A stretch of 64,000 nt of DNA from Pedobacter cryoconitis (GTDB lineage Bacteria; Bacteroidota; Bacteroidia; Sphingobacteriales; Sphingobacteriaceae): contig JAAAFW010000006.1 of assembly GCA_019352875.1 (NCBI GenBank), positions 513,743-577,742 on the forward strand. Reading direction: 5' to 3'. Position numbers and translations under genes: made by a program. This document shows positions 26,869 to 35,650 of this stretch, in pieces. How positions within the stretch are numbered: the stretch's first letter is position 1; each line of letters starts with the position of its first letter. Under the pieces are notes generated by a model, which saw only the letters and a list, made by a program, of their open reading frames with translations, did no database searches and had not been told where the DNA came from.

Positions 26869-28139
26869 TATGAATGAATTAAAGTTTCAACTTCTTTTAC
26901 CGTAAAACCAGCTATTTCCAGATCTTTCCAGAAATCCGGATAAGACTTTTCTACAACATGATAATCTTCAATTTCAACCTCATTAATTAACAGGCTGAGT
27001 GGAGCGAATGCCATTGCCATCCGGTGATCATCATAGGTGGAAAATGTTACCTTCTCCGGGAAAGCCAGCTGACTGCAGTCCAGGGTATAAATTTCCTGTT
27101 CTTCTTTTAAAACAACCCCGATTTTAGCTAATTCCTGTTGTAAAGCAAGTACGCGGTTGGTCTCCTTGATTTTAAGGGTCTCCAAACCGGTAAAAGCAAG
27201 ATTAAGGCCTTTAGCTGCTGCACAAACAATAATTGTCTGCGCAAGATCCGGACAGTTTTTAAGATCGATGATTTGATTAATCTGCTGCGAAGTACCGGAT
27301 TTTAAAGAGATACCACCTTCAATATGTGCAGTTCTCACACCAAGATCAATCATTAATTCTTGAATCTGGCTGTCTCCCTGCAAACTTTGCTGGCGAAGAT
27401 TAGGCAAGTTAATTACTGCATTATCAGCTAACGAAGCAATGCTGTACCAATAAGAAGCAGCACTCCAGTCTGGTTCTACCGTTAAAGTAGCAGACTGATG
27501 TTTTTGTTTTTCGATTTTGATAGTGTCTGCTGTCCAGGTATGCGAAATTCCAGCTGCGGCAAGCATGTCCAGCGTCATCTCCAGATAAGGTCTGGAGGTT
27601 AATCCGCCTTCAATATGAAGGGTTAATCCATCTGGAAGGCTGGAAGCAATGATCAGCAGCGCAGATAGATACTGGCTGCTGACATTTCCTTTGATAAATA
27701 CCTCTGCTGATGAAGCTTTCAATCCACCTTTAATATGCAAAGGTGGATATCCTTCATTTTTTGTATAACTGATATCGGCGCCGATACTTTTTAAGGCGTC
27801 AACTAAAATGCCGATTGGGCGTTCCTGCATCCGGGAAGAACCTGTAAGCAGGAATTCTTCATGGATAGTAGAAAGATATGCTGTCAGAAAACGCATAGCT
27901 GTTCCGGCATGACCAACATTTACGGTTCTTAGCCCGGCAGAAGGGGTTTCCAGTTCTTTCAGAATTCTCTGAAGGGTAACTGTATCAGCTGCGTCAGAAA
28001 GGTTCTCTGCTTTAACCACTCCGCCACTCAAAGCAGCTATAACCAGCGCTCTGTTGCTTTCGCTTTTAGAGCCGGTCAGGGAGATCCCGGCTTGAATGTC
28101 TTTAGGTCCTGTAAAGGAAATAACTGCGTTTGGTTTCAT
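26868..28139 (-). CDS. aroA: 3-phosphoshikimate 1-carboxyvinyltransferase (EPSP synthase)
   Basis: The 423-residue enzyme joins shikimate-3-phosphate and PEP. It shows [15 protein letters not shown] (shikimate-3-phosphate and PEP contacts), [15 protein letters not shown] (PEP-binding loop), [16 protein letters not shown], and [12 protein letters not shown] near the C-terminus. In the PEP loop the usual NAGT is GHAGT, a variation seen in Bacteroidota and relevant to glyphosate sensitivity class. It overlaps aroC by 1 nt and follows the DAHP synthase gene by 12 nt, so the genes are one transcription unit. Confidence 0.95.
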   Translation of the reverse strand: MKPNAVISFTGPKDIQAGISLTGSKSESNRALVIAALSGGVVKAENLSDAADTVTLQRILKELETPSAGLRTVNVGHAGTAMRFLTAYLSTIHEEFLLTGSSRMQERPIGILVDALKSIGADISYTKNEGYPPLHIKGGLKASSAEVFIKGNVSSQYLSALLIIASSLPDGLTLHIEGGLTSRPYLEMTLDMLAAAGISHTWTADTIKIEKQKHQSATLTVEPDWSAASYWYSIASLADNAVINLPNLRQQSLQGDSQIQELMIDLGVRTAHIEGGISLKSGTSQQINQIIDLKNCPDLAQTIIVCAAAKGLNLAFTGLETLKIKETNRVLALQQELAKIGVVLKEEQEIYTLDCSQLAFPEKVTFSTYDDHRMAMAFAPLSLLINEVEIEDYHVVEKSYPDFWKDLEIAGFTVKEVETLIHS

Positions 28140-28151
28140 CAGGAATCTTAT

Positions 28152-29291
28152 TTAGTTTGTTGCTTCTTCTGCTGCTGCTTTAGCTACTTCTTCTTCAGTT
28201 TTGCCTTCATTCATAATCTCGTTTTGTTTACGGATTGATTCACCGTGTACCAATTCAAGGAATTTTTCTGTGAAGTTCAGGTCTAATTTCATTGCTCTTG
28301 CAAAAGCACTTCCTTTTTTAAGGATTTCATCCCAGCGGTTAACCTGAAGGATAGTTACTTTGTTATCTCTTTTGTACTGACCGATTTTTTCTACGATTGC
28401 CATACGCTCACCTAATTTAGTAATCAGTGTATCGTCAATCTTATCAATTTGCTTACGTAATTCTGCCAGTTTATCTGAAAATGCTGTATTGGTAGACTCT
28501 GGTTCACGTACGCTTAATTTGCTTACTAATTCTTCCAGAGCAGCAGGAGTTACTTGTTGTTTAGCATCTGTCCATGCAACTGAAGGGTCGATATGAGATT
28601 CGATCATCAGACCTTGCATATCCATATCCAGTGCTTTTTGTGAGATATAAGGAATCAATTCACGGTTACCACAGATATGTGAAGGGTCATTAATGATAGG
28701 AAGTTCCGGGCAGTGTGTTTTTAACTGGATAGCAAGTTCCCACATTGGTTCGTTACGGAAAGAGCTTTTCTCGTATGAAGAGAACCCACGGTGAATTGCA
28801 CCTAATTTGGTAATTCCTGCGTTGTTAATTCTTTCCAGTGCACCAATCCATAAAGAGATATCTGGATTAACCGGGTTTTTAACTAATACAGGGATGTCAA
28901 CGCCTTTTAATGCGTCAGCAATTTCCTGAACTGTGAAAGGATTTGCAGTAGATCTCGCACCAATCCAAAGGATATCAACGCCAGCCGCCAGTGCTTCTTC
29001 AACGTGTTTCGCAGTTGCAACTTCAACAGCTGTAGGAAGACCAGTTTCGGCTTTTGCTCTTTTTAACCATTCCAGTCCAATGCTGCCAATACCTTCAAAT
29101 TCTCCCGGACGTGTACGTGGTTTCCAGATTCCAGCTCTTAAAACAGATACTTTTCCGGTTGCTGCCAATAAATGTGCAGTAGAAAGTAATTGTTCTTCAG
29201 TCTCTGCACTGCAAGGACCAGAAATAATCAGAGGTTCGCTTTTAAGGTTTATCCAGCTGCTTAATGGTTGGATGTTTAAATTCAATTTCAT
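28152..29291 (-). CDS. Bifunctional DAHP synthase / chorismate mutase
   Basis: Residues 1-260 form a class I-beta/KDSA-like DAHP synthase with GPCSAET, RAGIWKPRTRPGEFEG, KNPVNPD, GAIHRGFS and DPSHICGNRELIP. It condenses PEP and erythrose-4-phosphate. Residues about 275-365 form an AroQ-type chorismate mutase (LAELRKQIDKIDDTLITKLGERMAIVEKIGQYKR). The mutase domain can serve both as the enzyme for prephenate and as a feedback sensor of the synthase, as known for this fusion class. It sits between pheA and aroA and is therefore under the pheA attenuator. Confidence 0.93.
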   Translation of the reverse strand: MKLNLNIQPLSSWINLKSEPLIISGPCSAETEEQLLSTAHLLAATGKVSVLRAGIWKPRTRPGEFEGIGSIGLEWLKRAKAETGLPTAVEVATAKHVEEALAAGVDILWIGARSTANPFTVQEIADALKGVDIPVLVKNPVNPDISLWIGALERINNAGITKLGAIHRGFSSYEKSSFRNEPMWELAIQLKTHCPELPIINDPSHICGNRELIPYISQKALDMDMQGLMIESHIDPSVAWTDAKQQVTPAALEELVSKLSVREPESTNTAFSDKLAELRKQIDKIDDTLITKLGERMAIVEKIGQYKRDNKVTILQVNRWDEILKKGSAFARAMKLDLNFTEKFLELVHGESIRKQNEIMNEGKTEEEVAKAAAEEATN

Positions 29292-29352
29292 GTTAAGGTG
29301 ATTTTAATTCGTTTATTGTTATTTAATTGTGATTTACTTGTTTTGACGCGGG

Positions 29353-30186
29353 TTATACTTTATCGTTTTTCTCGTATTCACCCATAATATTAAAGTTGAC
29401 CGTATATTTCAATGACCTGCGGATCGCTTCGTCATATTTGGCTATATCCGACCATTCCATATCTACATAGAAGTAATAATCATTTCTTTTACCCAGAACA
29501 GGCATAGATTGAATTTTACTCAGGTTGACATCTTGTTTTGCGAAAATATTCAGGACTTCCGAAAGTGCTCCAACGTGGTTGCCCACTTGAAAACAGATGG
29601 AGGCTTTGTTGATAATCCCCGGGTTTTCTGCTTTATCGTTTTTAAGGATAAGGAAACGGGTATAATTCTTTTTATTGGATTCTATTCTTCTTTCAATGAT
29701 ATTCAATCCATATAGCTCGGCAGCAAGTGCATTCGCCACAGCGACAGTATCAGTTAACTGCTCTTCTTTTATTTTTTTTGCGCAGGCTGCAGTATCTACG
29801 CTTTCCACGATTTTTAAATGAGGAAATTCATCAAAGAAATCAATACACTGACGGATGGCTATAGGGTGGGAGGTTACATATTTAACATCTTCCAGTTTTA
29901 CACCTGGCAACGCCATTAAGTGTAGCTGAATACCCAGGTAAACTTCTCCGGTAACTGCAAAGTTGTATTCTCTGATCAAGGTGTAGTTAGGTAACAGGCT
30001 GCCGGCAATGGAATTTTCAATAGCCATTACCACATAATCAGCTTCACCTGCAGCGAGTACATCACAGGTTTGCTTGAAGGAATTACATTCTATGGTCTGG
30101 ATTTCCTTACCAAAGAATTTGAAGGCTGCTTCTTCGTGAAATGACGCCTTGATTCCCTGTATAGCTACTCTTGTCAGTTTTTTCAT
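29353..30186 (-). CDS. pheA: Prephenate dehydratase with C-terminal ACT domain
   Basis: A 277-residue monofunctional prephenate dehydratase that makes phenylpyruvate. The catalytic part has IQGIKASFHEEAA, the periplasmic-binding-like core AIENSIAGSLLPNY and the motif NYTRFLIL (Thr-Arg-Phe, substrate site). The ACT domain from about residue 195 (SICFQVGNHVGALSEVLNIF, LSKIQSMPV) should bind phenylalanine for feedback inhibition. It is the first gene of the operon pheA - DAHP synthase/CM - aroA - aroC. It is preceded by a leader-peptide attenuator, so both expression and activity respond to phenylalanine. Confidence 0.95.
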   Translation of the reverse strand: MKKLTRVAIQGIKASFHEEAAFKFFGKEIQTIECNSFKQTCDVLAAGEADYVVMAIENSIAGSLLPNYTLIREYNFAVTGEVYLGIQLHLMALPGVKLEDVKYVTSHPIAIRQCIDFFDEFPHLKIVESVDTAACAKKIKEEQLTDTVAVANALAAELYGLNIIERRIESNKKNYTRFLILKNDKAENPGIINKASICFQVGNHVGALSEVLNIFAKQDVNLSKIQSMPVLGKRNDYYFYVDMEWSDIAKYDEAIRRSLKYTVNFNIMGEYEKNDKV

Positions 30187-30272
30187 TTGATTTATCTTCT
30201 TTTTAAGTTTTTGAAGCCTTTCTGCATTTTAATACTGATGGAGCTTCTGTTTGCAGCATTAATTTTTTTGAT

Positions 30273-30302
30273 AAAAAAAAAGTCCCGGCGTTTGCCGGGA
30301 CT
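30273..30302 (-). terminator. Attenuator terminator in front of pheA
   Basis: On the minus strand AGTCCCGGC and GCCGGGACT form a 9-bp GC-rich stem with an AAAC loop followed by nine T residues. It lies about 87 nt upstream of the pheA ATG and 37 nt after the leader-peptide stop. This is the default terminator of the attenuation switch. Confidence 0.9.
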
Positions 30303-30339
30303 TTTCATATACAATTATCTTGATTATTTTGATTGCATA

Positions 30340-30402
30340 TCAGTCCCGGCTCTTACTAAAGAAGTAAAAGTTAAAAAACCAATATGTAGTGATATTTCTC
30401 AT
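30340..30402 (-). CDS. Aromatic-rich leader peptide of the pheA attenuator
   Basis: A 20-codon ORF (ATG at 30402, TGA at 30342-30340) encodes a peptide whose residues 7-15 are YWFFNFYFF: five Phe, two Tyr and one Trp in nine codons. Such density is not expected by chance and matches leader peptides that sense charged tRNA levels. The last three codons overlap the antiterminator strand. Phe is the dominant sensor. The Tyr and Trp codons could make the switch respond to general aromatic starvation. Confidence 0.85.
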   Translation of the reverse strand: MRNITTYWFFNFYFFSKSRD

Positions 30403-30460
30403 TTTTTGTTTCTTGTGGACATTCTTATTAAAATATCCGTGTTTGTTGTTTTCGTTCTGC

Positions 30461-30490
30461 CAAATGTAGCAACAAAATTTAATTTGTCAA
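30461..30490 (-). promoter_or_regulatory. Promoter of the pheA leader and operon
   Basis: On the minus strand TTG at 30490-30488 and TACATTTG at 30468-30461 are separated by exactly 19 nt, a full match to the Bacteroidota -33/-7 promoter. Transcription would start near 30455, about 53 nt before the leader ATG, and make a leader of roughly 180 nt up to the attenuator terminator. It lies in the 321-nt gap 30187-30507, whose remaining content is this leader system. Confidence 0.75.
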
Positions 30491-30507
30491 TATTAAAATA
30501 AAAAAAA

Positions 30508-31410
30508 TTATTTTTTGTTCTCCTGCTCCCTTAATTCCTGCTGCAATACTTTCGCAATCTGCGTACTGCCATCATGACTCCACCCGGGCGGACAAAATAT
30601 ATATCTCATTTTATTCTTCCATCCCGGTGCTTTTCTGACATCTGATGAAAGGGCAACAAATTCATGGAAAACAGTGTTTACAGGGCCGGTATCCTCAGGC
30701 TGATGGGTGAGGCCGTAAGAAATGGGTTCTTGATTTTCAGGGAGTTCCTCCTGGAATGTTCCGAACAATCTGTCCCATATGATTAAAACCATACCCATAT
30801 TTTTATCCAGATACCTGATATTACTGGCGTGGTGAACGCGGTGATGGGAGGGGGTTACGAAGATATACTCGATCCATGGATGTAATTTTCCTACCGTCTG
30901 TGTATGAACCATATTTCCGTAAATCTGCGTAATCAGGTAAGCATATAGGATATCCAGCGCCGAAAAACCCATAAAGGCGAGTGGAAGATAAAAGAACACC
31001 CGGTAAAGGGGTTCAAATACCGTAGACCTGAAACCTGTTGTCAGATTGAAGTAAGACGAGGAGTGATGGGTAACATGCATCGCCCAGAAGAACCGGATAT
31101 AATGGCCTGAGGTATGGAGAATCCAATAAAGCAGGTCTTGTATTAAAATTAGTGTAAGCCAGTATAAAACGACATTTTTAATTTCAAACAGACGGAACTG
31201 ATAACAGTAATCTAATAAAAAAAAGGTCCCAGCCTTAGTTGCCAGGTTAATGAGGAATGCGAACCCCATCAGGTAAACGTTTGTCCAGGTGTCCTTTTTT
31301 GTATAAAGCTTCCTATCGTGAAAATAACTAAAGTACATTTCAGCTATGGAAACCAGAATTACGGCGCCGAAAAGTGTTCCGATTGTTAAATTTCTAGAAT
31401 CAAGTAGCAT
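30508..31410 (-). CDS. Sterol desaturase / fatty acid hydroxylase family membrane protein
   Basis: The 300-residue integral membrane protein has the di-iron histidine clusters of the family: HTSGH (HxxxH), HVTHH (HxxHH) and SHHRVHH (HxxHH-type), spread over about five membrane spans. Members hydroxylate or desaturate lipids, carotenoids or sterol-like substrates with O2. Its start overlaps the aroB end by 11 nt, so it is probably co-expressed with aroB, although a shared pathway is not evident. The lipid substrate is unknown. Confidence 0.85.
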   Translation of the reverse strand: MLLDSRNLTIGTLFGAVILVSIAEMYFSYFHDRKLYTKKDTWTNVYLMGFAFLINLATKAGTFFLLDYCYQFRLFEIKNVVLYWLTLILIQDLLYWILHTSGHYIRFFWAMHVTHHSSSYFNLTTGFRSTVFEPLYRVFFYLPLAFMGFSALDILYAYLITQIYGNMVHTQTVGKLHPWIEYIFVTPSHHRVHHASNIRYLDKNMGMVLIIWDRLFGTFQEELPENQEPISYGLTHQPEDTGPVNTVFHEFVALSSDVRKAPGWKNKMRYIFCPPGWSHDGSTQIAKVLQQELREQENKK

Positions 31411-32467
31411 AAATTGAATTGTAAAACCTTAAACTCTCATTAATGTCGGTCTCAGAAACGCGACAATTATAAGTACACTTACCAATCTTTTCTAAAAGAG
31501 AGAAAAGAATATGACCATTTTCATTTTTTTTGTCACTCTGCATCAGTGCTGACAAAGCTTTGAACGACTTTTCTTTAATATGGTAGGCTGGGTAAACCGA
31601 AGCGATATAAGTTTTAATTTCTTCGAGTTCAGCCTCAGTCAGTGTACTGTTTTTCCAGGAAAGCCAGGCTTCACAAATCATACCAATAGCGATTGCTTCG
31701 CCATGGTTCAACGATTTTTTATCATTATTTAATGAATAACTTTCGACGGCATGGCCGATTGTATGGCCAAAGTTCAAGATCTTTCTTACATTTTTTTCCA
31801 GAGGATCAGCAGTGACAACTTCGTTTTTAATCTGTACCGAACGATAAATTTCCTCAACCGGAAGTTCACTGAAGCGTTGAGATTTTAACCTTTCAAAGTA
31901 AGCATTGTCTGCAATAAGACCGTGTTTAACCATCTCAGCAAAACCAGATAGTAGTTCTCTCTCCGGTAGAGTTTTCAGAAAAGCAGACTCGATAAATACA
32001 GCTTTTGGTAAAGTGAATGTTCCTACCATGTTTTTCACGTTATCGATATCAATTCCTGTTTTTCCACCAACTGAGGCATCTACCTGTGATAACAGGGTAG
32101 TTGGGATATTAATGAAATCAATTCCTCTTTTGTAAGTGGAAGCAACAAAACCTCCCATATCTGTAATAACACCTCCTCCGAGATTAATCATCAGAGCCTT
32201 ACGGTCAGCACCGAAATCAAGTAATGTTTTCCAGATACCTATACAGAAATCAATGTTTTTATTTTCTTCTCCAGGATCGGTTTCAATCAGATCAAACTCG
32301 CTGAAATCATCGAGCATTTTGCGGAAAACAGGTAAACAATGTTCCGATGTATTGATATCGACAAACACAAATACTTTGCTGTATTTTCCTTCTTCAATTA
32401 ATGCCGTTATCGGCTCAAGTGACGACTCAAAATGTATATATGTACCGGCACTTTCTAACTTTTCCAT
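31400..32467 (-). CDS. aroB: 3-dehydroquinate synthase
   Basis: AroB converts DAHP to 3-dehydroquinate with NAD+ and a divalent metal. The 355-residue protein shows GGGVITDMGGFVASTYKRGI, PTTLLSQVDASVGGKTGI, ELLSGFAEMVKHGLIAD, NFGHTIGHAVES and NHGEAIAIGM, which include the metal-binding Glu and His residues. It is separate from the pheA-aro operon and lies between an S4-domain gene (1-nt TAATG overlap) and a sterol desaturase. The leader attenuator downstream therefore does not control it. Confidence 0.96.
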   Translation of the reverse strand: MEKLESAGTYIHFESSLEPITALIEEGKYSKVFVFVDINTSEHCLPVFRKMLDDFSEFDLIETDPGEENKNIDFCIGIWKTLLDFGADRKALMINLGGGVITDMGGFVASTYKRGIDFINIPTTLLSQVDASVGGKTGIDIDNVKNMVGTFTLPKAVFIESAFLKTLPERELLSGFAEMVKHGLIADNAYFERLKSQRFSELPVEEIYRSVQIKNEVVTADPLEKNVRKILNFGHTIGHAVESYSLNNDKKSLNHGEAIAIGMICEAWLSWKNSTLTEAELEEIKTYIASVYPAYHIKEKSFKALSALMQSDKKNENGHILFSLLEKIGKCTYNCRVSETDINESLRFYNSIYAT

Positions 32468-32673
32468 TAAACTACTTTTACTTTTTGTCCCATAAAATCA
32501 ATCAGATCACCCTGACGCACCTTTAAGCGTTTACGGTAATCTACCTCGCCGTTATATTTGACTAGTCCATCTTCGACAACAGTCTGTGCTTCACCACCAC
32601 TTTGAACAAGTCCGGTGGCCTTTAACAGCTGTATCATGGGGATAAATTCGCCTTCTAATTTAAATTCTATCAT
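32467..32673 (-). CDS. Small S4-domain RNA-binding protein
   Basis: The 68-residue protein is almost only an S4 domain: LLKATGLVQSGGEAQTVVEDGLVKYNGEVDYRKRLKVRQGDLIDF, as in the YbcJ/RlbA group. It should bind structured RNA, perhaps rRNA or stalled ribosomal complexes. Its stop codon shares a base with the aroB start, so it leads the S4 - aroB - desaturase operon. A proline dehydrogenase gene is divergent from it. Confidence 0.85.
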   Translation of the reverse strand: MIEFKLEGEFIPMIQLLKATGLVQSGGEAQTVVEDGLVKYNGEVDYRKRLKVRQGDLIDFMGQKVKVV

Positions 32674-32733
32674 AGCACAGCAAATTTACAATTAATTTCC
32701 AGACGGATATGCCCTTGTAAGTATCGGAATTTA

Positions 32734-32741
32734 TATTTTTG
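32734..32741 (+). promoter_or_regulatory. -7 promoter element of the proline dehydrogenase gene
   Basis: TATTTTTG fits TAnnTTTG. A TTG at 32714 or nearby is at a plausible -33 position. It lies 35 nt before the chosen ATG at 32776, and this argues against the upstream in-frame TTG at 32749 as start, which would leave almost no leader. Confidence 0.5.
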
Positions 32742-32775
32742 CCTCCGATTGACCAATTATCCAATTAAAAACCAA

Positions 32776-33954
32776 ATGTCTCAGGGAACAAAATTAAATT
32801 TTGATAACACGGAAATTGCTTTCCGTAGTAAATCTAAAGCCGAATTGAACAGTGCTTACTGGCTGTTTAAAATTATGAGCAGCAACTTTTTAACCCAGGT
32901 GGGGCCGCCGGTTACCAATCTGATGTTAAATGCAGGGCTGCCGATTCAGGGAATCATTAAAAAAACTATTTTTAAGCAGTTCTGTGGGGGTGAAACAATT
33001 GCTGAATGTGAAAAGACGATCGCTCAGTTAGGCACCGTAAAAGTTGGGACAATCCTGGATTATTCTGTAGAAGGAGAAGAAGAAGAGCATGTCTTTGATT
33101 ATACCTGTGCGGAGATTATCCGTACGATTGACAGGGCAGAAGGGGATCCACGGGTTCCGATTACGGTTTTTAAGGTTACAGGTATTGGGCGTTTTGGATT
33201 ATTGGAGAAACTGGATGCGAAGGCAGAATTAACAGCAGAAGAGACGGCAGAATTTGAAAAAGTTAAAAAACGCTGTGAAAGAATCTGCCGTACCGCTTAC
33301 GAGAAGAACGTTCCTATCATGATTGATGCGGAAGAGACCTGGATTCAGGAGACAATTGATCAGTTGGCGATTGATATGATGATGTTATTCAATAAGCAAA
33401 AACTGATCGTTTATAATACTTATCAGATTTACCGTCATGATAAGCTGGCCGATCTGAAAGCAGACCATATGATTGCTAAAGAAGCAGGTTTTATCCTGGG
33501 GGCCAAAATCGTGAGAGGTGCCTACATGGAGAAAGAAAGAAAAAGAGCTCTGGAAATGGGTTATCCTTCACCTATACAGCCCGATAAAGCAGCAACTGAC
33601 CGTGATTACGATGCTGCGATCACTTACTCGGTTGAAAATGTTGAACAAATAGGTATCGTTTGCGGAACGCACAATGAAAATAGCTGCCGTATTCTTGCAG
33701 ACCTGCTGGATAAATATCAGATCCCGCACAGCCATCCGCATGTATATTTTGCGCAGCTGCTGGGTATGAGTGATAATCTGAGTTTCAATTTGTCAGATTC
33801 TAACTATAACGTGGCTAAATATGTTCCTTATGGGCCGGTTAAAGCTGTTATGCCGTATTTATTCAGAAGAGCACAAGAGAATACTTCGATTGCCGGACAA
33901 ACCAGCAGAGAGCTCGATTTAATCGTACGGGAGAAGAAAAGAAGAAATATCTGA
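32776..33954 (+). CDS. Proline dehydrogenase (canonical Bacteroidota type)
   Basis: The enzyme oxidises L-proline to pyrroline-5-carboxylate with FAD and passes electrons to quinone. Visible signatures are KKRCERICRTAYEKNVPIMIDAEETW, GAKIVRGAYMEKERKRALEMGYPSP, CGTHNENSCRILADLL, and near the end YGPVKAVMPYLFRRAQENTS. I chose ATG 32776 (MSQGTKLNF) over TTG 32749 because of the promoter. At about 392 residues it has the usual length. The partner pyrroline-5-carboxylate dehydrogenase is not in the window. A bidirectional terminator follows. Confidence 0.93.
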   Translation: MSQGTKLNFDNTEIAFRSKSKAELNSAYWLFKIMSSNFLTQVGPPVTNLMLNAGLPIQGIIKKTIFKQFCGGETIAECEKTIAQLGTVKVGTILDYSVEGEEEEHVFDYTCAEIIRTIDRAEGDPRVPITVFKVTGIGRFGLLEKLDAKAELTAEETAEFEKVKKRCERICRTAYEKNVPIMIDAEETWIQETIDQLAIDMMMLFNKQKLIVYNTYQIYRHDKLADLKADHMIAKEAGFILGAKIVRGAYMEKERKRALEMGYPSPIQPDKAATDRDYDAAITYSVENVEQIGIVCGTHNENSCRILADLLDKYQIPHSHPHVYFAQLLGMSDNLSFNLSDSNYNVAKYVPYGPVKAVMPYLFRRAQENTSIAGQTSRELDLIVREKKRRNI

Positions 33955-33974
33955 TTATAAAATATCCTTTAGAT

Positions 33975-34012
33975 AAAAAGCCTGCACTCATTTGCTGAGA
34001 TGCAGGCTTTTT
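33975..34012. terminator. Bidirectional terminator between proline dehydrogenase and catalase genes
   Basis: AAAAAGCCTGCA pairs with TGCAGGCTTTTT, extended by CTCA/TGAG around one mismatch. The A and T tracts flank it on both sides, so it can serve both converging genes. Confidence 0.9.
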
Positions 34013-34029
34013 GCTTATTTGTGTGTTGC

Positions 34030-35538
34030 TTAATGTTGTTGTTTTTGCATTGCAGCAGCGGCATCAATACCCAGACCGCTTGCAACGGCAATTCCTAGGT
34101 TAATATCAGCTCTAAACCAATGACAAAGCTGTAAATTGATTATCTGTTCTCTTCTCGGACCGCTGATACCGCTCATTGCACCTACAATGTTATTGATCAG
34201 GTTCTGACGGTCGGCATCAGTCATGACTTTACGGAAAAGGTCACCTGGCTGTGTATAGTGATCATTATCGCCTTCACCTTCATTTCTGTCATACCAGTCG
34301 GCAACATTTGATTCAAGCTCCCATGCTGGTTCTTTATAACTTTCATCAGGGATAACATCACCAAAACTATTTGGGTAATAGTTAGGATCTTCGTTACCAT
34401 TTCCATCTACTCTCATCTGGCCGTCCCTGTGGTAATTATTAACCATGAACGGGCAGGCATTTACCGGGATCTGCTCATAGTTAACGCCCAAGCGGTAACG
34501 ATGTGCATCTGCATAGGACAGAATCCGTCCCTGCAGCATTTTATCTGGTGAAAATCCGATACCATCGACCAGGTTTGAAGGTGCAAAAGCAGCTTGCTCC
34601 ACATGTGCAAAATAGTTTCTTGGAACTTCATTTAATTCAATTTCACCCAGATCAATTAAAGGAAATTCTCCGTGAGGCCATATTTTTGATAAATCGAATG
34701 GGTTCCAGCGGAAGGTTTTAGCTTCTTCTTCTGTCATTACCTGAATTTTTACGCTCCATTTCGGAAATTCTCCGCGGTCAATTGCTTCTACCAGGTCACG
34801 TTGTGAGTGGTCCATATCCTGGGTGCGCATTGCATCCGCTTCCGGTCCTGTAAAGTTTTTAATTCCCTGCTGGGTTTTAAAATGGAACTTAACCCACACG
34901 CGTTCGTTTTCGGCATTGATCATAGAATAGGTATGACTACCGAAGCCATCCATATGACGGTAGGAGTAAGGAGTTCCCCTGTCACTCATCAAAATCATAA
35001 CCTGATGCAGACTCTCCGGGTTTAAAGACCAGAAATCCCACATCATGGTTGGGCTTTTCAGGTTTGTTCTCGGATCACGTTTCTGTGTATGTATGAAATC
35101 ACTGAATTTTTTGGGGTCTTTGATAAAGAATACTGGTGTATTATTACCAACCAGATCCCAGTTGCCATCTTCTGTATAGAATTTTAATGCAAAACCTCTT
35201 GGATCTCTCTCCGAGTCAGCACTTCCTTTTTCACCTCCTACAGTAGAGAATCTCAGGAAGATCTTAGCAGTCTTACCGATCTGATTAAATATTTTAGCCT
35301 TCGTATATTTCGATATATCATGGGTAACTTTAAAAGTTCCATATGCACCTGTTCCTTTTGCATGGACAACACGTTCTGGAATCCTTTCCCGGTTGAAGTG
35401 AGCCATTTTCTCGTGAAGTATAAAGTCCTGTAATAAAAGCGGACCTCTTTTCCCAACTGATTGTGAATTTTCGTGCTCTGCATAAGGTCTTCCGGATGCA
35501 GTTGTCAATTTTCGGTTAGTCTTTTTGAATTCTTCCAT
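34030..35538 (-). CDS. katA: Monofunctional haem catalase
   Basis: The 502-residue catalase disproportionates H2O2. The distal His is in RERIPERVVHAKGTGAYGTF, the distal Asn in LVGNNTPVFFIKDP, and the proximal Tyr haem ligand in RILSYADAHRYRLGVNYEQIP. Length matches small-subunit catalases. It is monocistronic. An ATAG-N7-CTAT dyad about 75-90 nt upstream suggests OxyR control. Confidence 0.96.
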   Translation of the reverse strand: MEEFKKTNRKLTTASGRPYAEHENSQSVGKRGPLLLQDFILHEKMAHFNRERIPERVVHAKGTGAYGTFKVTHDISKYTKAKIFNQIGKTAKIFLRFSTVGGEKGSADSERDPRGFALKFYTEDGNWDLVGNNTPVFFIKDPKKFSDFIHTQKRDPRTNLKSPTMMWDFWSLNPESLHQVMILMSDRGTPYSYRHMDGFGSHTYSMINAENERVWVKFHFKTQQGIKNFTGPEADAMRTQDMDHSQRDLVEAIDRGEFPKWSVKIQVMTEEEAKTFRWNPFDLSKIWPHGEFPLIDLGEIELNEVPRNYFAHVEQAAFAPSNLVDGIGFSPDKMLQGRILSYADAHRYRLGVNYEQIPVNACPFMVNNYHRDGQMRVDGNGNEDPNYYPNSFGDVIPDESYKEPAWELESNVADWYDRNEGEGDNDHYTQPGDLFRKVMTDADRQNLINNIVGAMSGISGPRREQIINLQLCHWFRADINLGIAVASGLGIDAAAAMQKQQH

Positions 35539-35601
35539 GATTTTTTCTGTTTACGGTGATAAAAGTAGCTCCTATTTAATGAGTGTCAAAACACGTAATT
35601 T

Positions 35602-35626
35602 CTATAGTGGTATAGAGTGAGACTAT
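35602..35626 (-). promoter_or_regulatory. Possible OxyR-type operator upstream of katA
   Basis: A dyad ATAG-agtgaga-CTAT (35612-35626, plus strand) has exactly the OxyR half-site spacing. A further CTATAG at 35602-35607 provides a third, 1-nt-misplaced half site. It is 64-88 nt upstream of the katA start. The match to the four-part OxyR consensus is incomplete. Confidence 0.35.
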
Positions 35627-35650
35627 ATCGATTAAATCCATATATTGTTT

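Larger units (their letters stand above)
30273..30402 (-). promoter_or_regulatory. Phenylalanine transcription attenuator of the pheA-aro operon
   Basis: The segment combines a leader ORF (30402-30340), an antiterminator strand and a terminator. GCCGGGACT occurs twice on the transcript: at 30350-30342, overlapping the end of the leader ORF, and at 30289-30281, the 3' arm of the terminator. Both can pair with the single AGTCCCGGC at 30302-30294. A ribosome stalled on the aromatic codons leaves the first copy free, giving antitermination. A ribosome reaching the stop masks it, giving termination. The logic is the classical pheL/trpL mechanism; the behaviour is inferred from pairing. Confidence 0.88.
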
